A program made the translations under genes and the position numbers. This document shows, piece after piece, positions 37,888 to 46,714 of a stretch of DNA of 64,000 bases (the first letter of the stretch is position 1; every line of letters starts with the position of its first letter). The notes under the pieces were generated by a model. The model was not told the DNA's origin. It did not search any database and saw nothing but the letters and a program-made list of their open reading frames with translations. Source of the DNA: UBA5069 sp963773745. Lineage in GTDB: Bacteria; Chloroflexota; Anaerolineae; Caldilineales; Caldilineaceae. The stretch is taken from the NCBI GenBank assembly GCA_963773745.1, contig CAVZCL010000003.1, positions 62,001-126,000 on the forward strand, given 5' to 3'.

Positions 37888-38904
37888 TTACACCTTTGGC
37901 GCTGCAACACTGCCACGCTCGATCAGCATGCTGGGAACCAGCACCTGACGGCTCACGTGGTTTGGATTTTCCAACTGGTCTATGAGCAACTCAACGCCGC
38001 ATCGGCCAGCCTCTTCATTGGCTGCAGCAAACGTAGTCAGCATCGGCCGAAACATCTCGCCAATGCGCGGCGATGAGACGATTGTTATGAGCGAAATGTC
38101 CTCAGGCATGCTCAAGTTCAGTTCGCCAAACGCTTGTAAAATGCCGCCCAAGGCGGGATCATTCATAACGACAATTGCTGTTACGTCGGGCAGTTTGTTC
38201 CGCAGTGAACGAAACGCTGTGTACCCCGCTTCTGCAGTCGCCTCGCAGTACTGTATCCGGCCGCGCAGATCATGCCTTTTGAGCGCAGCAGCAAAGGCTT
38301 CACATGTGCGCACAGTGGGGCCGTAACCTGCCTCGTGTGTCTTTCGCGATTGGGTGATGTAACCAATTGAGTGGTGGCCGTGCTCAACCAAATAGCGAAC
38401 GGCGTCGGCCATCGTGGCTTCAAAGTCAATATCGACAGAATCAAGACCTCGATTGTCAGCACATCGTCCAATGAGCGAGAACGGAAAGTTCAGTTCGCGC
38501 AGCGTGGAAACGCGTGAATCATCCTGATGCACTTCCATTAGAATGACGCCATCGACTAGTTTCCGCTGCGTAAGGCGACGCACCTCATCGGGCTGGCCAA
38601 CATTTGAAGGAGTAAGGATTAGGTGGTAGCCCCGCGCGAACGCGCTATTCGCAGCAGCGACCACAAACTCGAGTTCGGTGAGCCCAAGGTTGCGGTACTG
38701 CATGGGATAGAGCAGCGCCAGAATGCGGCTGCGCTTGCTGGCCAGGCCACGCGCCATGGCGTGGGGCTGATAGCCGAGTGAATCCATCGCGGCAAAAACG
38801 CGACGGCGCGTCTCTTCGGAAATGGGCCGAGTACCGCTGATCGCATAGGAAACCGTGCTTACCGAAACACCAGCGGTACGCGCGACATCGGCAATTGTGG
38901 GCAT
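37888..38904 (-). CDS. LacI family transcriptional regulator
   Basis: A 338-residue repressor. The N-terminal helix-turn-helix and hinge (TIADVARTAGVSVSTVSYAISGT, then RRVFAAMDSLGYQPHAMARGL) are followed by a periplasmic-binding-like sensor domain that ends RQVLVPSMLIERGSV. Intact, unlike the transporter and enzyme genes it precedes. It probably controls the downstream SBP-permease-GH31 operon; no clear palindromic operator is visible, though the leader between the genes carries a direct ACTGGTA repeat. Confidence 0.88.
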   Translation of the reverse strand: MPTIADVARTAGVSVSTVSYAISGTRPISEETRRRVFAAMDSLGYQPHAMARGLASKRSRILALLYPMQYRNLGLTELEFVVAAANSAFARGYHLILTPSNVGQPDEVRRLTQRKLVDGVILMEVHQDDSRVSTLRELNFPFSLIGRCADNRGLDSVDIDFEATMADAVRYLVEHGHHSIGYITQSRKTHEAGYGPTVRTCEAFAAALKRHDLRGRIQYCEATAEAGYTAFRSLRNKLPDVTAIVVMNDPALGGILQAFGELNLSMPEDISLITIVSSPRIGEMFRPMLTTFAAANEEAGRCGVELLIDQLENPNHVSRQVLVPSMLIERGSVAAPKV

Positions 38905-39307
38905 TATCGCCGCGGCTCTTCCGTGTCTGGATTGGATGATGTTGGAGCGGGGATACGGTCGATCGAGAGAGCATCGAAGCGTTTCGACGAACCAATACCA
39001 AAATAGCACGGTTGGGGACATGTGTCAACGATCAATTTCCGGGTTTTCGTTTTCGCGCGTGCTTCCGCGCTTTCGTGCTTCACAATCTGTCGCTTTTTCG
39101 CGACGGGCCTGCTGGTGAAGAGGACGCGCGCTTTCCAACGCAGGCAATTTGCAACTCTTGTCGATGGGCGAAGATTCACCCATCGACAAAACGGTGCTTG
39201 TGGCCACGCTGGGGCTGATCAAACGGAAACGGCTGGAAACAACATGCAAAGCGCTTTGCATGTTGTTTCCAGCCGTTTCCGTTGTTTCTGCGTACGGGTG
39301 CCTTTGT
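38905..39307. other. Intergenic region with two hairpins
   Basis: About 400 bases between the aminotransferase stop and the LacI start. It contains an 11-base-arm hairpin at 39158-39189 (TTGTCGATGGG/CCCATCGACAA) and the perfect palindrome at 39224-39281. No convincing coding frame. Confidence 0.5.
39224..39281. repeat. Perfect 58-bp palindrome with no loop (class K)
   Basis: Two 29-base arms match at every position, centre GCAAAGC/GCTTTGC. The arms carry GGAAACGGCTGGAAACAAC, related to the GCGGAAACAACGG word at 2629-2704. It lies 27 bases past the aminotransferase stop. Confidence 0.92.
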
Positions 39308-40640
39308 TTACGCCGCAGCGCGGAGGGACTTGCGCTTGCCGAAGGCTTCGTTGATGGCCGTCTCGACGCGCGTGAGCGTGTCGGCAATCACTGCTTCGCC
39401 ATGGCTGTAGGAGAGAAACCACGGCTCGCGCGCGTCGTCATCCACCAGCACGCCATTGGCAATCAGCGCTGTGCCCAGCTTGCCAAAGAGTTGCGCGTCA
39501 AAGCTGCTGTAGGAGCGATAGTCCGTCGGCGCTACGTCGCTGCCCAGCAGAACACTGAACATGGAGGGGACGCCGCTCACCACGTGGGCAATGCTGCGCT
39601 GCGCCAGCAGCGCGCTCGATGCCCTCCATGAGCGCACGCCCGCGCGCAAAGATCGTCTCAATCACCGGCTGCGTGTCGATGATCTCCAGCGTAGCCGCGG
39701 CCGCGGATGCTGCCACAACGTTGCCGCAGTAGGTGCCGCCGTGGGCCACGCGCCCGGGCTCCACCACAGCCATAATCGCGTCGCGGCCGGCCACCGCAGC
39801 CACGGGGAAGCCGTTGCCCATGGCCTTGGCATAGGCGGCCAGATCGGCGCGCACGCCGAAGTACTCCTGCGCGCCGCCGCGTGCCACACGAAAGCCGGTC
39901 TTCACCTCGTCAAAAATCAGCACCACGCCATATTGCGTGCAGAGATCGCGCAGCCGGCGCAGCCACGTGAGGTTGGCAACAATGCCGGCCACGTTGCCCA
40001 TCATCGGCTCCACAAGCACAGCTGCCAGCTCCTCGCCCTGCTCGGCAAAGGTGCGGTCCAGCAGTTCGATGTCATTGTAGGGGAGCGAGACCAGGAAGTT
40101 GCGCACAGAGATGGGCATGCCGTCGGTGGCGCTCACACGGTGGGGCTTGGCGCGCGGCCCCAGCATATCAGCGCTGGCGGTGGGGCCGCTAAACATCACA
40201 TAATCAAAATTGCCGTGATAGTTGCCCTCGAACTTGATGAACTTTTCGCGCCCCGTATAGGCGCGGGCAATGCGCAGTGCGTGCATGTTGGCCTCGGTGC
40301 CCGTGTTGCTCAGGCGCACCTTGTCCATGCCCGTCATGCGCGTAAAGCGTTCGGCCACTTCGATCTCCACGGGCGTGGTGGCGGCAAAGAGCACGCCCGA
40401 CTGGATCGCCTCGGCCACGCGCCGGGTGACGGCGGGGTAGGCATGGCCCAGGATGATGGGCCCGAAGCCAAGGCGGTAGTCGATGAAGCGATTGTCGTCA
40501 GCATCCCACACATGCGCGCCCTCGCCGCGGTACATGATGGGCGTCTCCTCATCTCCCCAATAGCGGAAGTTGGAGTTGACGCCATAGGGAATGTACTTTT
40601 TCGCCTCTGCAAAGAGGGCGCGTGCGCGTGTGTGCTCCAT
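39308..40640 (-). CDS. Class III PLP aminotransferase (glutamate-1-semialdehyde aminomutase-like), frameshifted
   Basis: About 443 residues. Landmarks are PIMYRGEGAHVWDADDNRF, SNTGTEANMHALRIAR, FEGNYHGNFDYV, VEPMMGN, the PLP-Asp loop LIFDEVKTGFR and the PLP Lys in AYAKAMGNGFP. It belongs to the HemL-like branch, but no other haem gene is nearby, so an omega-aminotransferase role is equally possible. The frame breaks near 39610, with conserved sequence on both sides. The start at 40640 is supported by AAAGGT. Confidence 0.82.
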
Positions 40641-40700
40641 GGTGACCTTTTTCGGGTGGCGGGTGGCGGGTGGCGGGTGTCGGGGATTACCAGTTACCAA

Positions 40701-40732
40701 TTGCAGTTCAGTCAACTTGCAGTTCAGTCAAC
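40701..40732. repeat. 16-base tandem duplication at the Lrp stop codon
   Basis: TTGCAGTTCAGTCAAC occurs twice in tandem. On the minus strand the Lrp stop TGA lies in the first copy met by the reading frame. A GGGTGGC triplication lies just beyond at about 40655-40675. Confidence 0.7.
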
Positions 40733-41201
40733 CAATCCCATCCCCACGCGGCGGATCCCACGCATAGATTTCCTTGACAATGTCCAGATAGATGAAGGTC
40801 TCTGCCTCGCGCACACCCTCGACGCTGTAGAGCTTGTCGGTAAGGAAGCGCAGCAGGTGGGCGTTGTCAATGCAGGTGACTTCGACAAGGAAGTTGTAGG
40901 CGCCGGCCGTGATTGTGAGATAGATGACCTCGTCAAACGCGGCAATTTGACGCGCAATCTCCTCAATGTGCTGGCCGTCGGCCTTGACGCCAATCAGCGC
41001 CATGGTGCTGTAGCCGATTTTGAGCGGGTTGGTGACGGCCGCAAATTGCAGCACGCCCCGCTCGTTGAGGCGCTGCACCCGCTGGCGTATCATGCCGGGC
41101 GAGACGCCCAACTCGGCAGCGATGGTGCTGAAAGGCAGCCTGCCGTCACCCTTGAAGGCTTGAATGATCTTGCGATCGGTGCTGTCCAGCGTCTCCGTCA
41201 T
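40728..41201 (-). CDS. Lrp/AsnC family transcriptional regulator
   Basis: A 157-residue regulator with an N-terminal helix-turn-helix (LDSTDRKIIQAFKGDGRLPFSTIAAELGVSPGMIRQRVQRL) and an AsnC-type effector domain (VIYLTITAGAYNFLVEVTC). These form octamers that respond to amino acids. It is upstream of and co-directional with the aminotransferase, which is a plausible target. The start at 41201 has GGAG seven bases before it. Confidence 0.88.
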   Translation of the reverse strand: MTETLDSTDRKIIQAFKGDGRLPFSTIAAELGVSPGMIRQRVQRLNERGVLQFAAVTNPLKIGYSTMALIGVKADGQHIEEIARQIAAFDEVIYLTITAGAYNFLVEVTCIDNAHLLRFLTDKLYSVEGVREAETFIYLDIVKEIYAWDPPRGDGIG

Positions 41202-41394
41202 CAACTTCTCCGGTGGGGAATCGTGCGCGCCTGCAACGCTGTCGACAGGATAGCCGCAGAACTGGCGCGTGTCAACCCCCCAAAATGAGAAATATGCACT
41301 CAATATCGGCTGTTTGTGCGGATTATGCACTGTAGTTGCCTGCACGTGCGCAATTGGCAGTTTCCCCTGGGGAATCAGGGTTGCGCAAGGGTGC

Positions 41395-41426
41395 AAAAAA
41401 AGCGGAGGGCTGGGAAGCCCTCCGCT
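41395..41426 (-). terminator. Intrinsic terminator of the DUF4013 gene
   Basis: On the minus strand the hairpin AGCGGAGGGCTTCC/AGCCCTCCGCT is followed by seven T (A-run at 41395-41401 on the plus strand). It lies 25 bases past the stop of the gene at 41451. The stem uses the class G word, which shows that these words do serve as terminators. Confidence 0.85.
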
Positions 41427-41450
41427 TGACTGTTGGTGCAATTGTGCGAA

Positions 41451-42479
41451 CTACAGGGTAACGCTGTCGTCCGGCTTGTTTTCATCCGCAGCGCCCATGG
41501 GCGGCTCCAGCGGCTCGTTATCCAACTGATCTTCCGGCGGGGCTACCGGCTGATCTCCCGGCTGATCGACCGGCTGATCGACCGGTTGCACCACCGGCTG
41601 CACCACCGGCTCATCGTCCAGCAAAGGGGCGGGCGCAGCGTCCGCAAAGTCAGCGGGCGAACTCGGCGCGACGTATGTCACGTGATCCTCGGCCTGCGCC
41701 GGCGCAGCATCCACCGGTGCAGCGGGCGTGCGCGTTTCATAGGGCGCGGGCAGCAGCGGCGTTGCCGGCCCTGCGAAGGCTCCTGCCACAGGTGCACCAA
41801 AATCATGCGCCAACTGGCCGTAGAGGTGGTATTGCACGAGCGTGGTGAGCAGCGTGGCCAACGGAATCGTCACGATGAGCCCCACAATGCAGAGCAGCGC
41901 GCCCACAATTGCCCCGCCAATGGCCAGCACAAAGCTTGCCGCGAGATAGACCAGCGACACGACCACCACCGGCCCAATGTGCGCGCGTGTCCACTCCCAA
42001 ATGGCCGTGAAGTTGAACGCGCTGCGGATTTCCTCGTCGCGTGCGAAGGCAATCGTGATTGCCGGCGTCGCCACGGTGAGGAAGAGTCCGTAGAGGAAGA
42101 TGAGGCAAAAGCCCAGCACCATCAGCGGAACACCGATGAAGCCTGCGCCGCGGCTGCTGTCTGTCATTGCTGCGCCGATGGTTGCGGGAATCCACAGCAC
42201 CATCATGGGCAGCGCGTAGACGAGAATGGCCACGCCATACTTGAAGCCTACGGCGAGATCCTCGCTCCAGCGATCCCACTCTGGCAGGGGGTGCTCCTGG
42301 CCATCGCGTACGTTCTGCAGCAGGCGGATGGCGTAACCGGTGAGAATTATGTAGCCCACAATGCCGACGAGCACAGGCAGCAGGATGGAGCTAATGAGCA
42401 CGACCGCCGTGCCAACGCCCAGTTTTTCCCAGCGGCGCGGGTCATCCAGATAGAAGGTGAGTGACTTTGTGATGTTCAT
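41451..42479 (-). CDS. DUF4013 membrane protein with repetitive C-terminal tail
   Basis: A 342-residue protein. About five to six hydrophobic segments in the first 215 residues, starting after LTFYLDDPRRWEKL, and the QEHPLPEWDRWSEDLAVGFKY segment identify DUF4013. The last 110 residues are soluble, acidic and Pro-rich, with imperfect VxQPV repeats (VVQPVVQPVDQPVDQPGDQP). Function unknown; probably a membrane organiser or permease-like protein. Intact. Confidence 0.75.
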   Translation of the reverse strand: MNITKSLTFYLDDPRRWEKLGVGTAVVLISSILLPVLVGIVGYIILTGYAIRLLQNVRDGQEHPLPEWDRWSEDLAVGFKYGVAILVYALPMMVLWIPATIGAAMTDSSRGAGFIGVPLMVLGFCLIFLYGLFLTVATPAITIAFARDEEIRSAFNFTAIWEWTRAHIGPVVVVSLVYLAASFVLAIGGAIVGALLCIVGLIVTIPLATLLTTLVQYHLYGQLAHDFGAPVAGAFAGPATPLLPAPYETRTPAAPVDAAPAQAEDHVTYVAPSSPADFADAAPAPLLDDEPVVQPVVQPVDQPVDQPGDQPVAPPEDQLDNEPLEPPMGAADENKPDDSVTL

Positions 42480-42580
42480 GGGGCATCTCGTTTCGTGCAC
42501 TGGCCGCAAGCGCGGCAGAATTGATTGCGTTCTTTAGCTTACAGTACGCAGCGCCGCGCCCAAAGTCGCGCTTCGTGCCT

Positions 42581-42656
42581 CGTAGCGGCTGCTTTAGCTG
42601 CCGTTCTGTAGGACGCGTCGCGATCTCAACCTACGGCAGCTAAAGCAGCCGCTACG
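42581..42656. repeat. Class B palindrome, copy 1
   Basis: Perfect 23-base arms (CGTAGCGGCTGCTTTAGCTG...) around a 30-base loop containing GACGCGTCGCGATC. The copies at 43422-43497 and 47970-48097 share both the arm word and the loop core. It lies 40 bases past the queG stop. Confidence 0.88.
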
Positions 42657-42698
42657 AAATCGGCCGCGCACTTCGGAGACGCACGTCCTCAGTCGCGG

Positions 42699-44066
42699 CT
42701 ACGGGGCGGGCGGCTGGTTGTCCCCCAGCGCCTGGACAATTTCGGCGCGCACCCATGCGTCTGTCTCCTGGCTGCGGCGCGCCAGCAGAAGCGGCGCGAC
42801 CCACTCCATAGCGTGCTTGCGCCCCACCTGGCCCAATGCCCAGGCGGCGTGGCCGCGCGCTTCCGGCGCGCTGTCGACCAGAGCCTGCGCCAACGCGGGC
42901 AAGGCGTCGCTGCTGCCCCAGTTGCCCAGCGCCACACTCACATTGCGCAACATGCCCGCACGCGTGGCGCGCAATACAGGCGAGCGCTTGAAATGCGCAG
43001 CGAAGGCCTCATCATCAAGCCAGTAGGGCGCATGGGGGTCGAAGCCATCAAGCAGCGGCGGGGCCATGCGATCAGGACGGGCACGCAACGCTTCAAAGGC
43101 GGGGGCGCGCCCGTCAAGGCGCGCATTCCACGGGCATACATCCTGGCAAACGTCGCAGCCGAAGATACGGTTTCCAAAGAGAGGGCGCAGCGCAATGGGA
43201 ATGGGTGTCTGCGTCTCGATTGTCCAGTAGGAGATGCAGCGCTGCGGATCCAGGTGGAAGGGCCCCACGAATGCATTCGTGGGGCAGTCGTCCAGGCAGC
43301 GCGTGCAGCGGCCGCACGTTCCCGTGGCGCTGCCGCCCCCCTCAAGAGGAATGGACCATGCGCCGTAGTCGGCGGCGGGTGGCAAGCCGCGCAGCACGGC
43401 GCTTTGTGAAGGGCCCGTGTCCGTAGCGGCGGCTTCAGCCGCTGTTCTCGGGGCCGCGGCGCGATCCACGCCAACGGCGGCTGAAGCCGCCGCTACGTGC
43501 TGCGTCTCGTCATTTTCAAGGGCCTCGGGCACAAGCAGCGCGGCGAGCAGGAACCAACTGCCAATTGCCGGGTGAATGATGCAGCAGTTCTTGCCAAAGA
43601 AGCCCAGTCGCGCAACCTGCGCCCAGTCGCGCTCGAGCAGCGGGCCGCTGTCCACCAGTGCCTTGGCGAGCGTGGTACGGCCGCTTTGGGCGCGCAAAAA
43701 GGCGTCGAGCGTGTGCAAGCGCGGCCGCAGGATGGCATGGTAGTCGTCGCCCCAGGCGTAGGCGGCAATGCGGCCGCGTGCCGGGTCGTCGCGCACTTCA
43801 GCCGGCAGCGTGGGTATGGGATAGCGTGCGGCGAGCATGACGAGCGTGCGCACGGGCGCGCGGCCGGGGCCGACGAGAAGGGCCGGCTCGCGCCGCAGTG
43901 CGCGGCTGCGCTCAAGGTACTCCATTGCGCCGGCGCGGCCAGCGTCCAGCCATGCCTCAAAGAAGTCGGCGTGGGGCGCGCTGCCGGCAGGCGCAAAGCG
44001 GCAAAGGGCAAAGCCCAGCCGCCGCGCCTCGCCCGCCACCGCGCGCCCCAACTCCACGCTATCCAT
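42699..44066 (-). CDS. queG: Epoxyqueuosine reductase with C-terminal HEAT-like repeats
   Basis: A 455-residue cytosolic enzyme for the last step of queuosine synthesis in tRNA (epoxyqueuosine to queuosine). It contains the cobalamin-binding N-terminal domain, two 4Fe-4S motifs (CGRCTRCLDDCP and CDVCQDVCPW) and a HEAT-like tail (ALPALAQALVDSAPEARGHAAWALGQVG). Between residues about 185 and 230 there is an Ala-rich insertion not expected in the family; residues about 190-215 are encoded by a class B palindrome (43422-43497) that keeps the frame open. The start at 44066 removes a repeat-derived N-terminal extension. Intact otherwise. Confidence 0.9.
   Translation of the reverse strand: MDSVELGRAVAGEARRLGFALCRFAPAGSAPHADFFEAWLDAGRAGAMEYLERSRALRREPALLVGPGRAPVRTLVMLAARYPIPTLPAEVRDDPARGRIAAYAWGDDYHAILRPRLHTLDAFLRAQSGRTTLAKALVDSGPLLERDWAQVARLGFFGKNCCIIHPAIGSWFLLAALLVPEALENDETQHVAAASAAVGVDRAAAPRTAAEAAATDTGPSQSAVLRGLPPAADYGAWSIPLEGGGSATGTCGRCTRCLDDCPTNAFVGPFHLDPQRCISYWTIETQTPIPIALRPLFGNRIFGCDVCQDVCPWNARLDGRAPAFEALRARPDRMAPPLLDGFDPHAPYWLDDEAFAAHFKRSPVLRATRAGMLRNVSVALGNWGSSDALPALAQALVDSAPEARGHAAWALGQVGRKHAMEWVAPLLLARRSQETDAWVRAEIVQALGDNQPPAP
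43422..43497. repeat. Class B palindrome, copy 2, inside queG coding sequence
   Basis: Arms CGTAGCGGCGGCTTCAGCCG (20 bases perfect, 25 with one mismatch) around a loop containing GGCGCGATC. It encodes AAASAAVGVDRAAAPRTAAE in the reading direction of queG. It lies between the catalytic core strands and the first 4Fe-4S motif, a place where the family has variable length. Confidence 0.88.
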
Positions 44067-44090
44067 CGGCACAAACCAAAAACAAACCCC

Positions 44091-44200
44091 GACGCAAAGG
44101 CGCAGAGGCGCAAAGGTTCGCAAAGAAAGGCAACAACAAGAAATGCATTTCTTGCTTTTGCCTTTCTTTGCGGTCCTTTGCGTCTTTGCGCCTTTGCGTC
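44091..44200. repeat. Class D palindrome between era and queG
   Basis: Arms of about 50 bases built from GCAAAGGCGC words, with about six mismatches, and a perfect 16-base centre AAGAAATGCATTTCTT. It lies six bases past the era stop and 25 bases before the queG start. Confidence 0.85.
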
Positions 44201-44206
44201 AAGATG

Positions 44207-45172
44207 TTATTTCTCCATAGCGTAGCCGAGGCGGCGGAGCATCTCCTCCCGCTTGCGCCAGCGCTCCCAGACCTTCACCCACAGCTCGAGGTAGACGCGC
44301 GTCCCAACCAGCTCCTCAATTTGCGGGCGCGCCGCCTGGCCAATCTGCTTGATGGTGCGGCCGCCCTTACCCAGCACAATCGCTTTCTGCGTGTCGCGCT
44401 CCACATAGAGCACGGCCGAAATATAGGTCATGCCATTGTCGCGCTCGCTGAACTCGTCCACCTCCACGGCCACGCTGTGGGGCACCTCGTCGCCCAGCAG
44501 CAGCAGCGCCTGCTCGCGAATGAGCTCGGCGACGACGAAGCGGGTCTGCACGTCGGTGATCTCGTCCTCGTCATAGTAGCGCGGCCCCACGGGCAGCAGG
44601 CTGCGCACAAGCGTAACCAGTTCGGGCACGCCTGCACCGTGCAGCCCGCTGACCACCTGCATTTGGAATTTGTGGCCGGGCGTCTCCATCCACGGCACCA
44701 GCGCGCGATAGGCGGCGGCGTTTTCGGCACGCGCGCCTGTGGGCTGGTCGGCCTTGTTGAGCGCGAGAATGAGCGAACGCAGCGGCGCACGCGCATCAAT
44801 CCGCTGGAGCAACTCGGCAATGTGCTCGTCCTCGTCGGTGGGGGGCGCGCTGCCGTCAACCAGCCAGAGCACCACGTCGGCGTCGGCAATCGTCTCCTCG
44901 GCAATGCGCACCATGTGCTCGCCCAGCTTGTGCAGCGGGCGGTGGATGCCGGGCGTGTCGAGGAAGAGAATTTGCGCGTCGGGCTGGGTGACAATGCCCA
45001 GAATCTGGTCGCGCGTGGTTTGGGGCTTGGGGGTGACAATGGCGAGCTTCTGCCCCAGCAGCCGGTTGAGCAACGTGGATTTGCCCACATTGGGGCGGCC
45101 AATCACCGCCACATAGCCGCTGCGGTGGTCGGCAGGCAGGGCACTTTGGTCGGGCAGCAGGTTCATGTCCAT
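44207..45172 (-). CDS. era: GTPase Era
   Basis: A 321-residue GTPase for 16S rRNA and 30S maturation. G1 is GRPNVGKST, G3 DTPG, G4 NKAD, and the KH domain motif VLGKGGRTIKQIGQAARPQIEEL is complete. The start at 45172 (MDMNLLPDQ) drops a 33-residue upstream extension that overlaps folC and is not conserved; ATG 45166 is a close alternative. Sixteen bases after the folC stop, so probably one operon. Intact. Confidence 0.95.
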   Translation of the reverse strand: MDMNLLPDQSALPADHRSGYVAVIGRPNVGKSTLLNRLLGQKLAIVTPKPQTTRDQILGIVTQPDAQILFLDTPGIHRPLHKLGEHMVRIAEETIADADVVLWLVDGSAPPTDEDEHIAELLQRIDARAPLRSLILALNKADQPTGARAENAAAYRALVPWMETPGHKFQMQVVSGLHGAGVPELVTLVRSLLPVGPRYYDEDEITDVQTRFVVAELIREQALLLLGDEVPHSVAVEVDEFSERDNGMTYISAVLYVERDTQKAIVLGKGGRTIKQIGQAARPQIEELVGTRVYLELWVKVWERWRKREEMLRRLGYAMEK

Positions 45173-45188
45173 CGGATGGATCCCATCA

Positions 45189-46562
45189 CTAGCGCAGCGG
45201 CGGGGGCGGCTGTGGCAGGGTGAGGTTGAGCGTGCCCGTCGCCTCGGTGGGCTGGAGCATGCGCCAGCCAAAGGTCGCGCCCAGCGTGCGCAACTGCGGG
45301 TCGGCGTTGAGCGCCTGCTCGATCATGTAGGTGGAGCCGGTGAGCAGGATGATGTCGCCGGGCTGGCGCATGGCGCGCGCCGCATCGAGCGCGTGGCGCG
45401 GCTCAGCCACCACAAGCGTGGGCGTGTCGCCGGCGAGCGGGGTGATTTCGGCAGCCACCTTGCCTGGGTCCAGCCCCTTGTAGGATGCGCCGGTGACAAT
45501 GATGGTCTTGGCCATCTCGGCCAGCGCGCCAAAGATTTTGGCGGGGAAGCGCTTGCCCGACATGCCGAGCACGAGGATCTTGCCGGCATCGCCAAACTGC
45601 TCGCGAATTTCGCCGGCGAGCGCGTTGATCTTCTCGTAATTGTGGGCAATGTCGGCGTAAATGCCCTCGTCCACGCGCCAGAAGCGCCCCAGCAGGTGTG
45701 CACCGGCAAAGACGCGCAGCAACATTTCGTCGTCAATCTCGGGTGCAAAGTGGCGGATGGTTGCTGCAGCCAGCGCCGCGTTCCGCTTCTGATAGGGAGC
45801 GTGGAGCAGCGAATCGGTCGTCACTGCAATGTTGTGGGTGGCAAGGCCGGCCACCAGCGCGTCCACATCGCCCTGTCCCACAACCTGCAGCGGCGCGCCG
45901 GCGTGCTCTGTAACCTGGCGGACGATTTCGATGCTGGCAGGATTCTCTTCCGTGGTGAAGAAGGGGACGCTCGGGCGCGCCGCGCCTGCCTTGTCGAGCA
46001 CGCGCTGCCAGAGCGCCTCACCCAGCAGGTGGGCATGGTCGCTGCCTACGTTGGTCAGCGCCACGGCCGCGGCATCCGCGGCGCGCGTCTGGTCATAGCG
46101 CCCGCCAATGCCCGCCTCAAAGGCGCCCCATTTCACCTCATGGCGCTCAAAGAGGGCGAGCGCCATGAGGATGGAGACCTCGTGGAAGGTGTGAACCTGT
46201 TCGGGCCGCCTGTGCGCCAGCCGGGTGACGTAGGGGCAGACGCGCTCTTCCCACGCCCACACAACGTCGGCCTGGCTCACAAACTCACCGCCCACGCTAA
46301 AGCGCTCGCGGTAGTCGAAGAGGTGGGGACTCATGAAGGCCCCCGCCTTGCCCAGCGTGCCAAAGCCCATCTCCAGGAAGCGGCAGGTGGAGCCCTTGCC
46401 GCCCGTGCCCACCACGTGGATCAGGCGTGTGGGGTGGCCCGTAGGCCAGAGGGTTGCAATCGATTCGCGCAGCAGATCCAGGCGCGCCAGTTTGACGGCC
46501 GACCACTCGGCGTGAAAAATCTGGTCGACCACATTGTAGTAAGGATAATTGGCGTTGGGCAT
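45189..46562 (-). CDS. folC: Folylpolyglutamate synthase / dihydrofolate synthase
   Basis: A 457-residue Mur-ligase-type ATP-dependent enzyme that adds glutamates to folates. The P-loop is VVGTGGKGST, followed by the Mur ligase landmarks FMSPHLFDYRERF, FEAGIGGRYDQT and the C-terminal domain with VLGMSGKR. Intact. With glyA elsewhere in the window it serves one-carbon metabolism. The gene starts just past a class C palindrome. Confidence 0.9.
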   Translation of the reverse strand: MPNANYPYYNVVDQIFHAEWSAVKLARLDLLRESIATLWPTGHPTRLIHVVGTGGKGSTCRFLEMGFGTLGKAGAFMSPHLFDYRERFSVGGEFVSQADVVWAWEERVCPYVTRLAHRRPEQVHTFHEVSILMALALFERHEVKWGAFEAGIGGRYDQTRAADAAAVALTNVGSDHAHLLGEALWQRVLDKAGAARPSVPFFTTEENPASIEIVRQVTEHAGAPLQVVGQGDVDALVAGLATHNIAVTTDSLLHAPYQKRNAALAAATIRHFAPEIDDEMLLRVFAGAHLLGRFWRVDEGIYADIAHNYEKINALAGEIREQFGDAGKILVLGMSGKRFPAKIFGALAEMAKTIIVTGASYKGLDPGKVAAEITPLAGDTPTLVVAEPRHALDAARAMRQPGDIILLTGSTYMIEQALNADPQLRTLGATFGWRMLQPTEATGTLNLTLPQPPPPLR

Positions 46563-46600
46563 GAGATAGAGGCCGTGGATGGCGAGGAGAAGAACGGCAG

Positions 46601-46693
46601 TACACAGATTTCACAGATTGAGCACAGATAACAACGGATAGGAACGAGTCGTCAATCTGTTGTTATCTGTGCTCAATCTGTGAAATCTGTGTA
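46601..46693. repeat. Class C palindrome between tal and folC
   Basis: Perfect 35-base arms starting TACACAGATTTCACAG, with a 23-base loop. The neighbouring bases GGCAG and CTGCC on the two sides are in swapped orientation, which looks like an inversion at the arm tips. It lies 21 bases from the tal stop. Confidence 0.9.
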
Positions 46694-46714
46694 CGGCAGT
46701 TTTGATTTCGTCTG

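Noticed and set aside
39561..41288. A 575-codon plus-strand open frame across the aminotransferase and Lrp genes
   Set aside because: Shadow composition, no motifs, and it covers two well-supported minus-strand genes and their spacer.
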